The notes beneath the pieces were generated by a model, which was given only the letters and a program-made list of their open reading frames with translations, did no database searches and had not been told where the DNA came from. Shown one piece after another: positions 51,827-62,014 of a stretch of 64,000 nucleotides of DNA; position 1 is the stretch's first letter, and each line of letters opens with the position of its first letter. The translations under genes and the position numbers were made by a program. This DNA comes from Kumtagia sp044326205. Lineage in GTDB: Bacteria; Pseudomonadota; Alphaproteobacteria; Rhizobiales; Rhizobiaceae. The stretch covers positions 248,001 to 312,000 of the forward strand of contig NZ_JBIRCY010000001.1 of the NCBI RefSeq assembly GCF_044326205.1, in the 5' to 3' direction.

Positions 51827-52774
51827 GTGGAGTTTGGAGACGCGAGTACAACAATCGAGCGATACCGGCAGGCGCTGAAGCACATCCTCTTGATGCTGGT
51901 CGGCATGGCCGAGATGGGGTTTGGCAGGCCGCTGTCGCTGGTGCTCGGGGAAGCCGTTGTCGCTCCAAGGCCGGGACGGGCGGGAAAGACGGGGAGAAAC
52001 AAGCCGGCCGCGGCGCCCTGCCTGCCGCGCCATCTCTACCGCGGCATTCTGCTGTTGCTGCGTCCCGCCGAATCCGCCGCCCGGCGGCTGATCATCGCGG
52101 CGGCGCAAGGCATCGTGGTGACGCTTCCACCGTTTCGCCCGCGAAAGCTCAAGTTAAAGATATCCGACACAGTGGCCGCCATGCGCCGCCTCGGCCTTGC
52201 CGTTAATCTGTCGAGAGAAGACTTTGCCCGCTACGAAGCCGAGCGGAAGGCCGCCGAACGGCGCGCCGCGCGCCCGCGTACAGCAAACCTTTCGCTGCTC
52301 GATGCGCTGAAATATCCGTTCCGCATCCGCCGCAACTATGTGCCGGCGCATGCCGTGCCGCGCATCCGGTCGCTCGACGACGATGCGCCACGCATCCCCC
52401 TGCCGCCGCCGCCATCGCAGAACGATCCGATCAATGCGGCAAAACTGACGCTCAGGCTCGACGCGCTGGCCTCAGCGCTCGACGATCTGCCCGGCCAGGC
52501 GCAACGTTTTGCCCGCTGGAAGGCGCGCAACGACGCGGCCCTCCAACGTGACCGGGCGGCCCGCGACGCGGCGGCAGCAGGCGGCAAGCCAGGCCCGGTC
52601 CGGTTCCGGCGTTTTTCACCGCTGAGGCGCGGGCGTCCGCCCGGCGGAAGATTGCCGCGCTTCGACCCGGATGCTCCGAAACGCAAGAACATCCGCGAGG
52701 TCGACGAGATTCTGGCGCATGCCAACGCGATGGCGTACTACGCGCTGGAGCCGCCTCGCAGGAATACGTCGTGA
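51827..52774 (+). CDS. Hypothetical basic protein
   Basis: 315 residues from GTG 51827, which follows GGAGG by 8 nt; an upstream GTG at 51743 lacks such a site. I do not recognise the family. A helical start (Y-R-Q-A-L-K-H-I-L-L-M-L-V-G-M) is followed by R/P/A-rich regions, a charged helix (R-E-D-F-A-R-Y-E-A-E-R-K-A-A-E-R-R) and a Pro-rich stretch. No membrane helix or signal is clear. Codon usage is like the neighbours, so it is probably a real gene. Confidence 0.55.
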   Translation: MEFGDASTTIERYRQALKHILLMLVGMAEMGFGRPLSLVLGEAVVAPRPGRAGKTGRNKPAAAPCLPRHLYRGILLLLRPAESAARRLIIAAAQGIVVTLPPFRPRKLKLKISDTVAAMRRLGLAVNLSREDFARYEAERKAAERRAARPRTANLSLLDALKYPFRIRRNYVPAHAVPRIRSLDDDAPRIPLPPPPSQNDPINAAKLTLRLDALASALDDLPGQAQRFARWKARNDAALQRDRAARDAAAAGGKPGPVRFRRFSPLRRGRPPGGRLPRFDPDAPKRKNIREVDEILAHANAMAYYALEPPRRNTS

Positions 52775-52901
52775 CGGCGGCGCCCCTGACAGGAAAGCCG
52801 AAGCTCGATGGCCGGCGCGGACTTTTTCGCGGCGTGGCGACGGTATAGGCTGTCAACAAATACCCTTGCTCATCCGTTGGCGAACTATGGCCAAAACCTG
52901 C

Positions 52902-53711
52902 CTAGACACCGTCCAGCACCACGATGGTCGGCCGGTCCGGCAGGCTGCGCAGCGAGACGGTCAGCGAGCGGCTGTCGCGATAATCCACCGCGAAACCGTC
53001 ACCCATCATGCCGAGGAATTCGGCCATGGGAGTCGAATGGCGGTGCATAGGCAGCACGATCGAGGATTGCAGCCTTGCGGTGATCTCACTCATCGAGCCG
53101 AGCGATTGCGTCATGCCGCCGTCGATCGGCACCATCAATATGTCGAGCCGGCCGATCGCGCCGAATTGGGCGTCGCTCAGCCTGGTATGCAGGTGGCCGA
53201 GATGGCCGATGCAGAGATCCGCCACCTCGAAGATGAAGATCGAATTGCCGTCGCGCTCCAGATTGCCGCCCCAGTCGCGGATGTCGGTCGTCACGTTGCG
53301 GATATAGACGTCGTCGACCACCAGTGCGTGATGGGCCGGTCCGCCCTCGGGATTCCAGCCGCGCAGCACGTATTCGATCCCGGGGTCCGGCGCCTCGGTG
53401 AAATGCGTGCGGTGCGCCTTGTTCATCGTGGCGACGCGTGGCGGCGGATTGCCGCCATAGACGCCGCTGAAGTCGGTGGCGATGCGCACGTCGGCAGGCG
53501 TGTCGATCAGATAGGTCGAGTGTCCGGCATAAGTGATGATCACCTCGCCTTCGCCGGCCGCCTGGGCCGGCGTGAAATTCGCATAGGTAACTTTGGGCAG
53601 CGCCTCGGCGATCGCCATGCATTTGCTGGGCGGCCGCTCGCTGTCCTGCGCCACGGCCAGGGCCGGAGCAAAGAGCATGAAGCAGAGGGCAGCAAGCAGA
53701 CGAAGCGGCAT
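52902..53711 (-). CDS. Exported MBL-fold (UlaG-like) protein
   Basis: 269 residues with a signal peptide (about 1-21, ending A-L-A-V-A-Q-D). The beta-lactamase-like fold follows UlaG-type proteins: I-I-T-Y-A-G-H-S-T-Y-L-I-D-T-P, A-T-D-F-S-G-V-Y, I-G-H-L-G-H-L-H and M-V-P-I-D-G-G. It would be a periplasmic metal-dependent hydrolase; substrate unknown. It stands alone, divergent from yebC. Confidence 0.85.
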   Translation of the reverse strand: MPLRLLAALCFMLFAPALAVAQDSERPPSKCMAIAEALPKVTYANFTPAQAAGEGEVIITYAGHSTYLIDTPADVRIATDFSGVYGGNPPPRVATMNKAHRTHFTEAPDPGIEYVLRGWNPEGGPAHHALVVDDVYIRNVTTDIRDWGGNLERDGNSIFIFEVADLCIGHLGHLHTRLSDAQFGAIGRLDILMVPIDGGMTQSLGSMSEITARLQSSIVLPMHRHSTPMAEFLGMMGDGFAVDYRDSRSLTVSLRSLPDRPTIVVLDGV

Positions 53712-53942
53712 GAGCGTTCCCGTCGAACTCCGCGTATCGGACGTTCCGCAACGTTAAGCGGCTTCGTCCCGTCCGCCAGCGCAATCGCCTGGGCGACGAT
53801 CAAAATTTTGCGAGCATCGCATTGGAAGCGGAGACCGGTTTCCATCGGCAGCCCAGCCTCTTTCCAACCCCTTCTGGACGTTTGACGGCAATTTATCTAT
53901 AAGCCCCGCCATTCCGAAATTCGCCGAGACGACAGGGGTCCC

Positions 53943-54692
53943 ATGGCCGGCCATTCTCAGTTCAAGAACATCATGCATCGCAAGGGCCGGCAGGACGCGA
54001 TGAAGTCGAAACTGTTTTCCAAGCTGGCGCGCGAGATCACCGTCGCGGCCAAGCTCGGCACGCCCGATCCGGCGATGAACCCGCGCCTGCGGCTGGCAGT
54101 GCAGGCGGCCAAGGCAGAATCGATGCCCAAGGACAACATCCAGCGGGCGATCAACAAGGCCTCGGGGGGCGACGCCGAGAATTATGACGAGGTCCGCTAC
54201 GAGGGTTATGGCCCGGGCGGCGTGGCTCTCATCGTCGAGGCGCTGACCGACAACCGCAACCGCACGGCCTCCAATGTGCGCGCCGCCTTCACCAAGGCTG
54301 GCGGCGCGTTGGGCGAAACCGGCTCTGTGTCGTTCCTGTGGGACCGCGCCGGCGAGATCTATTATCCGGCGAAGGCCGGCGACGGCGACAAGGTGATGGA
54401 AGCGGCGATCGAGGCCGGCGCCGATGACGTGCAGTCCGACGAGGACGGCCACACGATCCTTTGCGCCTTCGAAGACATCGGTGAGGTTTCCAAGGCGATG
54501 GAAGCGGCGCTGGGCGAGGCAGAGAGCGTAAAAATCATCTGGAAGCCGCAGAACAACGTGCCGGTCGACGAGGAGCGCGCGCAGTCGCTGATGAAGCTGG
54601 TCGCCAATCTCGAGGACGACGACGACGTGCAGAACGTCTATGCCAATTTCGAGGTCGACGAGGCGACGCTGGCCAAGCTGAGCGCGGCGTGA
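53943..54692 (+). CDS. YebC/PmpR-family DNA-binding or translation-associated protein
   Basis: 249 residues, full length. M-A-G-H-S-Q-F-K-N-I-M-H-R-K at the start and the Y-G-P-G-G-V-A-L-I-V-E-A-L-T-D-N-R-N-R-T motif are diagnostic. The family has been described as transcription regulators (PmpR) and more recently as translation factors for proline stretches. The stop overlaps the SelW-like start by 4 bp. Confidence 0.96.
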   Translation: MAGHSQFKNIMHRKGRQDAMKSKLFSKLAREITVAAKLGTPDPAMNPRLRLAVQAAKAESMPKDNIQRAINKASGGDAENYDEVRYEGYGPGGVALIVEALTDNRNRTASNVRAAFTKAGGALGETGSVSFLWDRAGEIYYPAKAGDGDKVMEAAIEAGADDVQSDEDGHTILCAFEDIGEVSKAMEAALGEAESVKIIWKPQNNVPVDEERAQSLMKLVANLEDDDDVQNVYANFEVDEATLAKLSAA

Positions 54693-54976
54693 GCGACGAA
54701 CCCAAGCCTTCCATCCGCATCACTTATTGCACGCAGTGCCACTGGCTTCTGCGGGCGGGATGGATGGCGCAGGAACTGCTCTCGACCTTCGGGACCGATC
54801 TCGGCGAAGTCACAATGGTGCCGGGAACCGGAGGGATATTCACGATCACCTGCGGCGAGACGCTGGTCTGGGACCGCAAGCGCGACGGAGGTTTTCCCGA
54901 TGCCGCCAAGCTGAAGCAACTGGTGCGCGACGTGATCGATCCAGGTCGCGATCTCGGTCACGCGGACCGGAAGTAG
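54689..54976 (+). CDS. SelT/SelW/SelH-like thioredoxin-fold (Rdx) protein
   Basis: 95 residues from GTG 54689, overlapping the yebC TGA by 4 bp. The N-terminal C-T-Q-C motif is the C-x-x-C (C-x-x-U in selenoproteins) redox motif of the Rdx family, followed by W-M-A-Q-E-L-L-S-T-F. The G-G-I-F-T-I and W-D-R-K-R-D-G-G-F-P segments are typical. A redox role is likely; partner unknown. Translation is probably coupled to yebC. Confidence 0.9.
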   Translation: MSDEPKPSIRITYCTQCHWLLRAGWMAQELLSTFGTDLGEVTMVPGTGGIFTITCGETLVWDRKRDGGFPDAAKLKQLVRDVIDPGRDLGHADRK

Positions 54977-55088
54977 CCGCCCCGACGGCATGGTGCCAGC
55001 GCTCAAACCTTGCCACCTTCACCCTTGATGGCGTGCGATGGGCCGGAGCCCGCTTGCAAAACGTTCCACCGGCGGAAACCGTTCGCGA

Positions 55089-56387
55089 CTACTTGCAGCC
55101 GTTGTGCGCCCAGTTCGCCAGCGCCACCTTGAACCGGTTGCCCAGCGGATGCTCCAGCCGCATGATCGAGACGTCGATCTTGTCGTAGTTCTGGGCTTGC
55201 TCGCACAGCCGTGCCTTCGTCCATTGGTGACAGGTGGAGCAATGGTTGTCCCAAACGGACTGATCGAGGCCCTCGACCGGCGGATAGAGCGGCCTGCCTT
55301 GCAGGAGTTCCTCGATGCTCTTGCCGTCGATCTGCGGATCGCCGAAGATGATCGGCATGTCGAAGGAGATCGGCCCCTCCGTCTCGATTTTCGGAATGCG
55401 CTGGCGCAGCATGTTGAGCGCGACCTGGCCGGCATCGTCGGGAGCAGGACCGTTGGCGGTGCCTGCTGCCGTCCGGCTGTTTGAGCCAGGGCCTGCTTCC
55501 GGCCCCGCGGCCGCGACCTTTGGTGCCGGCTCCGGTTGTTCGTCGACGCGGTTGAGCACGATGTCGTCGGTCAGGGACAGATTGACCCACGGGCGCTGCA
55601 GGCCCTTGGTCGACGTGTACACCTCTTTCGTCACGCGCGTCATGATTGCCGTCAGCGGCTCGTTCTTTTCACTCAGATGCGCGAGCAAGGCAGCCGAAAA
55701 GGGTGAATGTTCGCCCTGGCCGTCATAGGCCACTTCTTTCGGACCCGTGGCGAAGGCGACCAGCGTTCCCGCGCCGCCATTTTCGATCTGCATCTCGGCA
55801 AGACCGCTCGACACCTCGGTGCTGCCCGACTTCGACAGCGCCTCGGCCAGCGGATTGTCGCGGCAAGCGTCCAGAAAGACCAGCCGCACGCCGGTCTCGC
55901 GCGACATCTGGCGCAGGATGAAATTCATCTGGACCGCCTCGAAATCCAGCGACGTCTCATCCTCCAGCACAGCATCGACCGGAATGAGATAGTTGACGTT
56001 GGAGACCTGCAGCCCATGGCCGGCATAGAAGAAGAGAGCAATATCTGCGCCGCGCACTTCCTTCGCGAAGTGAGCGATCGTTTCTTGCGTTTCGGCTTTC
56101 GTCAGGTTGAAGCCGGAAACCACCTCGAAGCCGAGACCTTGCAGGAGTTTCTCCATCGCCCTGGCATCCGAGGCCGCATTGGTGAGCGGCGGCACGTTCT
56201 GGTATTCGGAATTGCCGAGCACCAGGGCGACGCGGCGATTTGCATCGGCGCCCAGCACGAGCACGTCGCGGCGCTCCGCAGCCTGCGCGGCAAAGAACGG
56301 CGCGCAAAGCGCAATCAAAACTGCCAGGAAACGAAATCTCGATATTGGTCGCATGCGTTCAGCCATGGTTGGTCGGCGGCACCCCAT
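55089..56387 (-). CDS. Exported caspase-family (C14) protein with C-terminal CxxCH motif
   Basis: 432 residues from ATG 56387, whose A is shared with the TGA of the upstream gene. A signal peptide (about 15-37) precedes a metacaspase-like domain (about 50-280) with catalytic H124 in F-F-Y-A-G-H-G and C175 in F-L-D-A-C-R-D-N-P. A Pro/Ala linker leads to a C-terminal module of about 100 residues. This contains C-S-T-C-H (383-387), a c-type haem attachment motif, plus two further cysteines. Exported orthocaspases are known in alphaproteobacteria; the haem motif is unusual. Function unknown. Confidence 0.88.
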   Translation of the reverse strand: MGCRRPTMAERMRPISRFRFLAVLIALCAPFFAAQAAERRDVLVLGADANRRVALVLGNSEYQNVPPLTNAASDARAMEKLLQGLGFEVVSGFNLTKAETQETIAHFAKEVRGADIALFFYAGHGLQVSNVNYLIPVDAVLEDETSLDFEAVQMNFILRQMSRETGVRLVFLDACRDNPLAEALSKSGSTEVSSGLAEMQIENGGAGTLVAFATGPKEVAYDGQGEHSPFSAALLAHLSEKNEPLTAIMTRVTKEVYTSTKGLQRPWVNLSLTDDIVLNRVDEQPEPAPKVAAAGPEAGPGSNSRTAAGTANGPAPDDAGQVALNMLRQRIPKIETEGPISFDMPIIFGDPQIDGKSIEELLQGRPLYPPVEGLDQSVWDNHCSTCHQWTKARLCEQAQNYDKIDVSIMRLEHPLGNRFKVALANWAHNGCK

Positions 56388-57520
56388 CAGTTAACGATCG
56401 AGGAGGCCGAAAACTCGATCCTGCGGTTGAGCGCCTTGTTTTTATCGCTGTCGTTTGCTGCGATTGGCTTGTCCTCGCCGTAACCTGCCGTGCCGATACG
56501 ATCCGCCGGAATGCCTGCGTCGTGGATATAGCTGGCGACCGCGGTAGCCCGGCGCAGCGAAAGGGCGCGGTTTTCCTCCGCCGTTCCGTCCGAGTCCGTA
56601 TGGCCGGAGATCTCGACCTTCAGCTTCGGACATTTGCCGACTACGTCGAGCACCGTGTCGAGCACCGGCTTGCTTGCCGGATCGAGCCGCGCGCTGCCCC
56701 TGCGGAAATAGATCGCGCCGGTGCGCGACAGCACCTCGAACCGGTTCACGCATTCTTCGTCGGTATAGGTTGCCTTGGAAGCGTCCGTTTCGACGGGACC
56801 GGCTGCGGCGGGAACTGCGGCGGCGCTTGCGTCGTTCGTGGTTCCGGTCGCAAGCGCCGCGACCTGAGGAGGCGGCGCCGCGGCAGGACCCTTGTTGAAG
56901 ATGAAATCGAACGAGACGGATGCGGTCGGCACGATGCTGCTCACATTCGCGGCCTGCTGCAGCTTCTCGACATTGGGAAGCAACCCGAAATCCTCGACAT
57001 GAACAGCCACGGGCGTTTTCGAGGAGATCGACACCGAGGTATCGGTGATCATGGTGACGATGACGTCGGCCTCGTATTGCTTGTCTATGCCATGCAGGTT
57101 GAGGGTGAACGGCAGCTTCGTAGTCATGCGCCGTTTGGTCGACAGATCGGCGAAGGCGGCGGGATCGACCTTGGTGGTGACGGTCGCGACCGGATATTTG
57201 TAGGTCTCGAAGAACAGGAAGCGCATGCGCACATTGCGCAGGTCGACGCCGGTGTCGACGGAGTTCAGGTCGAGCCGGACTTCCGCGTCGCCCTGGGCCG
57301 ACAGCGTGCCTTCCAGATTTCTGATCTGATTGGTTTCGACGATCGTGTTTTTCTTCACCGATTGGTAGGTGAGGATCGACGAGGTCGGATCAAGCGTCCA
57401 GTCTTCGGCTGCGGCGCGGCCAATGGAAACGGAGAAACTTCCGCCCGCAATACACACGGCAAGGACGAGCAGCAGGCGAGAAAATTTTCCCCGAAAGAGG
57501 TTCCCGAACCGGGCGGACAT
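56387..57520 (-). CDS. YceI-like plus OmpA-domain envelope protein
   Basis: 377 residues from ATG 57520, with GAGGAAATC upstream. A signal peptide (about 12-38) leads into a YceI-like lipocalin domain (about 40-205, V-D-T-G-V-D-L-R-N-V-R-M-R, F-T-L-N-L-H-G-I). An Ala-rich linker and a C-terminal OmpA domain (about 260-377) follow, with I-S-G-H-T-D-S-D-G-T-A-E-E-N and N-K-A-L-N-R-R-I-E-F. The OmpA part should bind peptidoglycan. Its TGA overlaps the caspase ATG, so both are made together. Confidence 0.88.
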   Translation of the reverse strand: MSARFGNLFRGKFSRLLLVLAVCIAGGSFSVSIGRAAAEDWTLDPTSSILTYQSVKKNTIVETNQIRNLEGTLSAQGDAEVRLDLNSVDTGVDLRNVRMRFLFFETYKYPVATVTTKVDPAAFADLSTKRRMTTKLPFTLNLHGIDKQYEADVIVTMITDTSVSISSKTPVAVHVEDFGLLPNVEKLQQAANVSSIVPTASVSFDFIFNKGPAAAPPPQVAALATGTTNDASAAAVPAAAGPVETDASKATYTDEECVNRFEVLSRTGAIYFRRGSARLDPASKPVLDTVLDVVGKCPKLKVEISGHTDSDGTAEENRALSLRRATAVASYIHDAGIPADRIGTAGYGEDKPIAANDSDKNKALNRRIEFSASSIVN

Positions 57521-57815
57521 GATTTCCTCCGAAAATTCTCGCTCGACGCTGCCCCAGCGGCGCTGCCAAGCTCCATGGGGAATCTGTCGACGGCGTGACC
57601 GGCCAATGCCCAGTCCATTTCCGGCAACCTGTTCAAACTCACCCGGCACAGCTTTTGCCTGATATCACGGGTCGGGCGCAATCGGATTGTGGATCAAAAT
57701 GTGGTGTCCACCTCAAAAATGTGGCTGTTCCAATGTGCTGCACAAACGATTTGTGGAAACCTGGTTGGATAAAATCCACCACCCACGATCAATGGCCAAT
57801 TGAGGACAGGCCAAT

Positions 57816-57842
57816 AAAAAACCCCGCCGGAGCGGGGTTTTG
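57816..57842. terminator. Bidirectional rho-independent terminator by rpmE
   Basis: Stem AAAACCCCGC/GCGGGGTTTT with a CGGA loop. The minus strand has a run of six T, about 20 bp after the rpmE stop. The plus strand has TTTT. Confidence 0.85.
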
Positions 57843-57862
57843 AACGGTGCGGCAAGCCTGGC

Positions 57863-58084
57863 TTAGATGCCGAGCCCCTCGTAGCGCTTCTTGAACTTGG
57901 AGAGACGGCCGCCGCGGTCGAGCAGCGTCTGCTGGCCGCCGGTCCAGGCCGGATGCGTGGTCGGGTCGATGTCGAGGTTCATCGTGTCCCCTTCCTTGCC
58001 CCAGGTCGACCGGGTGAGGTATTCGGTGCCGTCGGTCATCACGACCTTGATGGTGTGATAGTCGGGATGGATTTTTTCTTTCAT
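57863..58084 (-). CDS. rpmE: 50S ribosomal protein L31
   Basis: 73 residues from ATG 58084. The start M-K-E-K-I-H-P-D-Y-H and W-G-K-E-G-D-T-M-N-L, H-P-A-W-T-G-G-Q and F-K-K-R-Y are diagnostic. It has no cysteines, so it is the zinc-free (C-) form. It is divergent from the ABC exporter and ends at a strong terminator. Confidence 0.97.
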   Translation of the reverse strand: MKEKIHPDYHTIKVVMTDGTEYLTRSTWGKEGDTMNLDIDPTTHPAWTGGQQTLLDRGGRLSKFKKRYEGLGI

Positions 58085-58256
58085 CGGTCTGTTCCTGGCT
58101 TTCGCGGGGGCGCCCGGTCCGCCCTGCGGCGATGCGCCTACTGTCAAAATGAATGAAGCCGCAGCTATTGGACGGCTACGGCTGCAAAAACGGTCAGCGG
58201 GCCTATACACCAGCCAGAATTGAATCACAAGGCCGCCGCATCCGGGAAGGAAACCG

Positions 58257-60041
<1,785 letters not shown>

Positions 60042-60045
60042 CGCC

Positions 60046-60477
60046 TCAGTCGGGTTTCCAGTCGGCCAGTAGCGTCACATGACCGAACTGGCCTGCCTTT
60101 GCGACGTGGCGAGCATCGGCAGTGACGAACATACCGCCGCGCTGGATTGCCATGGCGTGGTAGATGCTGTCGAACAGCGTAGGATAGCCGCCCACGGGAG
60201 ATCGCTTTCGCGCAATGGTTTCGGCCAGTTTGAGATCGGCCTGGCTCGGCTCCTCCATGACGAGGCCCAACGCGCGAAATTCCTCGAAAAGGTTGCCGAC
60301 GGTGTCGAGCGGCACTTCGACATGGAGCGCGGCGGATAGCGACTCGTAAAGGACAACCGAAGGGGACAGGTAACCTTCGCCCTTTGCCAGCATGTGATCG
60401 ATGAATGATCGGGCACGATCGCTATCGTCCTCTTCCTTCAGCAATTTCACGAAGATAGACGCGTCGACGACAATCAC
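60046..60477 (-). CDS. VapC-family PIN-domain ribonuclease toxin
   Basis: 143 residues from GTG 60477. The four acidic PIN residues are in place: D5 in V-V-D-A-S-I-F-V-K, E45 in L-Y-E-S-L-S, D103 in F-D-S-I-Y-H and D121 in T-A-D-A-R. VapC toxins cut tRNA or rRNA. The GTG overlaps the antitoxin TGA by 4 bp. It is convergent with the ABC exporter gene, only 4 bp away. Confidence 0.88.
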   Translation of the reverse strand: MIVVDASIFVKLLKEEDDSDRARSFIDHMLAKGEGYLSPSVVLYESLSAALHVEVPLDTVGNLFEEFRALGLVMEEPSQADLKLAETIARKRSPVGGYPTLFDSIYHAMAIQRGGMFVTADARHVAKAGQFGHVTLLADWKPD

Positions 60478-60752
60478 TCGTGCTTGCCCTCGAGAATTTC
60501 GATCGGCCGACCATCCCATTCCATGCGCTTTCGACGCAGGAATTCCGTACTGGACTCTCCGGTCGAGACCGGCCGGCGTATCCTGTCCAAGGTTTTCTGC
60601 AAGTCTTGAATGGCGACGTCACGCAACGCCTTGTCGATCGCCTTCTCTACGAAGCGTGACCGTTCACTCTTCGGCACGGCGGCTTCCAGTCTGCTTTTTA
60701 TGTCCGCCGCAATTGAAAACGTCGCGCGTTCCTTCGGGCCCGATGCATTCAT
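60474..60752 (-). CDS. VapB-type antitoxin
   Basis: 92 residues from ATG 60752, with a strong AGGAGGT Shine-Dalgarno. The N-terminal ribbon-helix-helix-like region (K-E-R-A-T-F-S-I-A-A-D-I-K-S-R-L-E-A-A-V) would bind DNA, and the C-terminal polar tail (F-L-R-R-K-R-M-E-W-D-G-R-P) would wrap the toxin. It is first in the pair, with repeat operators upstream. Confidence 0.85.
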   Translation of the reverse strand: MNASGPKERATFSIAADIKSRLEAAVPKSERSRFVEKAIDKALRDVAIQDLQKTLDRIRRPVSTGESSTEFLRRKRMEWDGRPIEILEGKHE

Positions 60753-60779
60753 TGTGCACCTCCTAAGCGTATCTTATCT

Positions 60780-60810
60780 TCATACGCCTTCGTACGCAAA
60801 TCTCGTACGC
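60780..60810. promoter_or_regulatory. Triple direct repeat operator of the vapBC pair
   Basis: Three 8-bp units, TCATACGC (60780-60787), TCGTACGC (60790-60797) and TCGTACGC (60803-60810), lie about 30-60 bp upstream of the antitoxin ATG. Two contain the palindrome CGTACG. This is the expected layout for autoregulation by a ribbon-helix-helix antitoxin. Confidence 0.55.
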
Positions 60811-60831
60811 ATAGATGCGTTGAAGCCTGCT

Positions 60832-61980
60832 CTACCCCAGCAGATTGCGCGCAGTGCGCATGAAGATGCGCGAGCCAATGGCGATCAGGTCGTCCGGAAA
60901 ATCATAGTCCGGATTGTGCAGCGACGGCCGGTCGACGCCTGCGCCGAGGAAAAACATTGCTGACTTCGACGAATGGCCGAACAGGCCGAAATCCTCCGAG
61001 GCGCGCATCGGCAGTTGCTCCTCGTCATGGGAGATGCCTTCCGCGTCGAGCGCGGTGCGTAGATGCTCTACGGCCTCTGGCGCGTTGAGGCTGGCGACGA
61101 AGATTTCGTGATAGTCGACCGTATGACGTAGTCCGTCCTTTTCGGCGGCCTCGCGAACCAGCTTCTCCGCCGCGGCGCAGAGATCGGCCATGCGCTCGTC
61201 TAGACGGGTGCGCAGCGTTGCGCGGATTTCCGCGTGGCCCGGCGCAATGCCGAAGACCGGCTCGCCCATCGCGGCGTGGGTGACCGTGACCATGGCGAAA
61301 TCGTCGTCATGAAAGCTGCCGCCGCCGAGCTTCCCCAGCGCCGGCATCAACCGGCTGACGGCGAGCATCGGCGACGTTCCAGTTTCCGGCATGGAGGAAT
61401 GCGCCGTCTTGCCCTCAAGCACGATGCGTATGCCGCGCGAGGCACAATTGACGACGCCCGGCTTCAGCCGGACATGGCCGAGCGGCGTGCCGGGCAGATT
61501 GTGTAGCGAGAAGGCGAAATCCGGACGGATTTTCTCGTAACGCGGATCGGCGACCACGCCCGCCGCCCCGTTGCCGGTTTCCTCCGCCGGCTGGAACATC
61601 AGCACGACGCGCCCGCGCGCCGGCGGCCGGCGGCCGAACTGACGGGCAAGCGCGGCAAGGATTGTTGTGTGGCCGTCATGGCCGCACATATGCGACTTGC
61701 CGGGCACGGTGGAACGGTGCGGAATTTCCGGCAATTCCTCGATCGGCAGCGCATCGAGCTCGCTGCGGAACAGAATTGTCGGCCCCGGCTCGGCGCCTTC
61801 GAAGACCACCGCGACACCATGGCCGCCGAGGCCGGTGAGCACCTCGCTCGGCCCGGTGCCGGCGAGGAAATCGACCACCCGCCGCGCCGTGGCTTCCTCC
61901 TCGTTGGAGATTTCGGGATAGCGGTGCAACTCGCGGCGGAAGGCAACGAGATCGGCGATATCGCGATTGGTCAGCATCAT
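60832..61980 (-). CDS. M20-family amidohydrolase (hippurate hydrolase-like)
   Basis: 382 residues from ATG 61980. The dinuclear zinc site shows as S-H-M-C-G-H-D-G-H-T, then P-A-E-E-T-G-N-G-A and a late H in F-G-H-S-S-K. The dimerisation domain is in the middle. Family members hydrolyse N-acyl amino acids; physiological substrate unknown. It follows the DUF3857 gene on the same strand with 34 bp between. Confidence 0.93.
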   Translation of the reverse strand: MMLTNRDIADLVAFRRELHRYPEISNEEEATARRVVDFLAGTGPSEVLTGLGGHGVAVVFEGAEPGPTILFRSELDALPIEELPEIPHRSTVPGKSHMCGHDGHTTILAALARQFGRRPPARGRVVLMFQPAEETGNGAAGVVADPRYEKIRPDFAFSLHNLPGTPLGHVRLKPGVVNCASRGIRIVLEGKTAHSSMPETGTSPMLAVSRLMPALGKLGGGSFHDDDFAMVTVTHAAMGEPVFGIAPGHAEIRATLRTRLDERMADLCAAAEKLVREAAEKDGLRHTVDYHEIFVASLNAPEAVEHLRTALDAEGISHDEEQLPMRASEDFGLFGHSSKSAMFFLGAGVDRPSLHNPDYDFPDDLIAIGSRIFMRTARNLLG

Positions 61981-62014
61981 GAGGTATTCCGAACCTTTCG
62001 TTGACGCCACCAGC

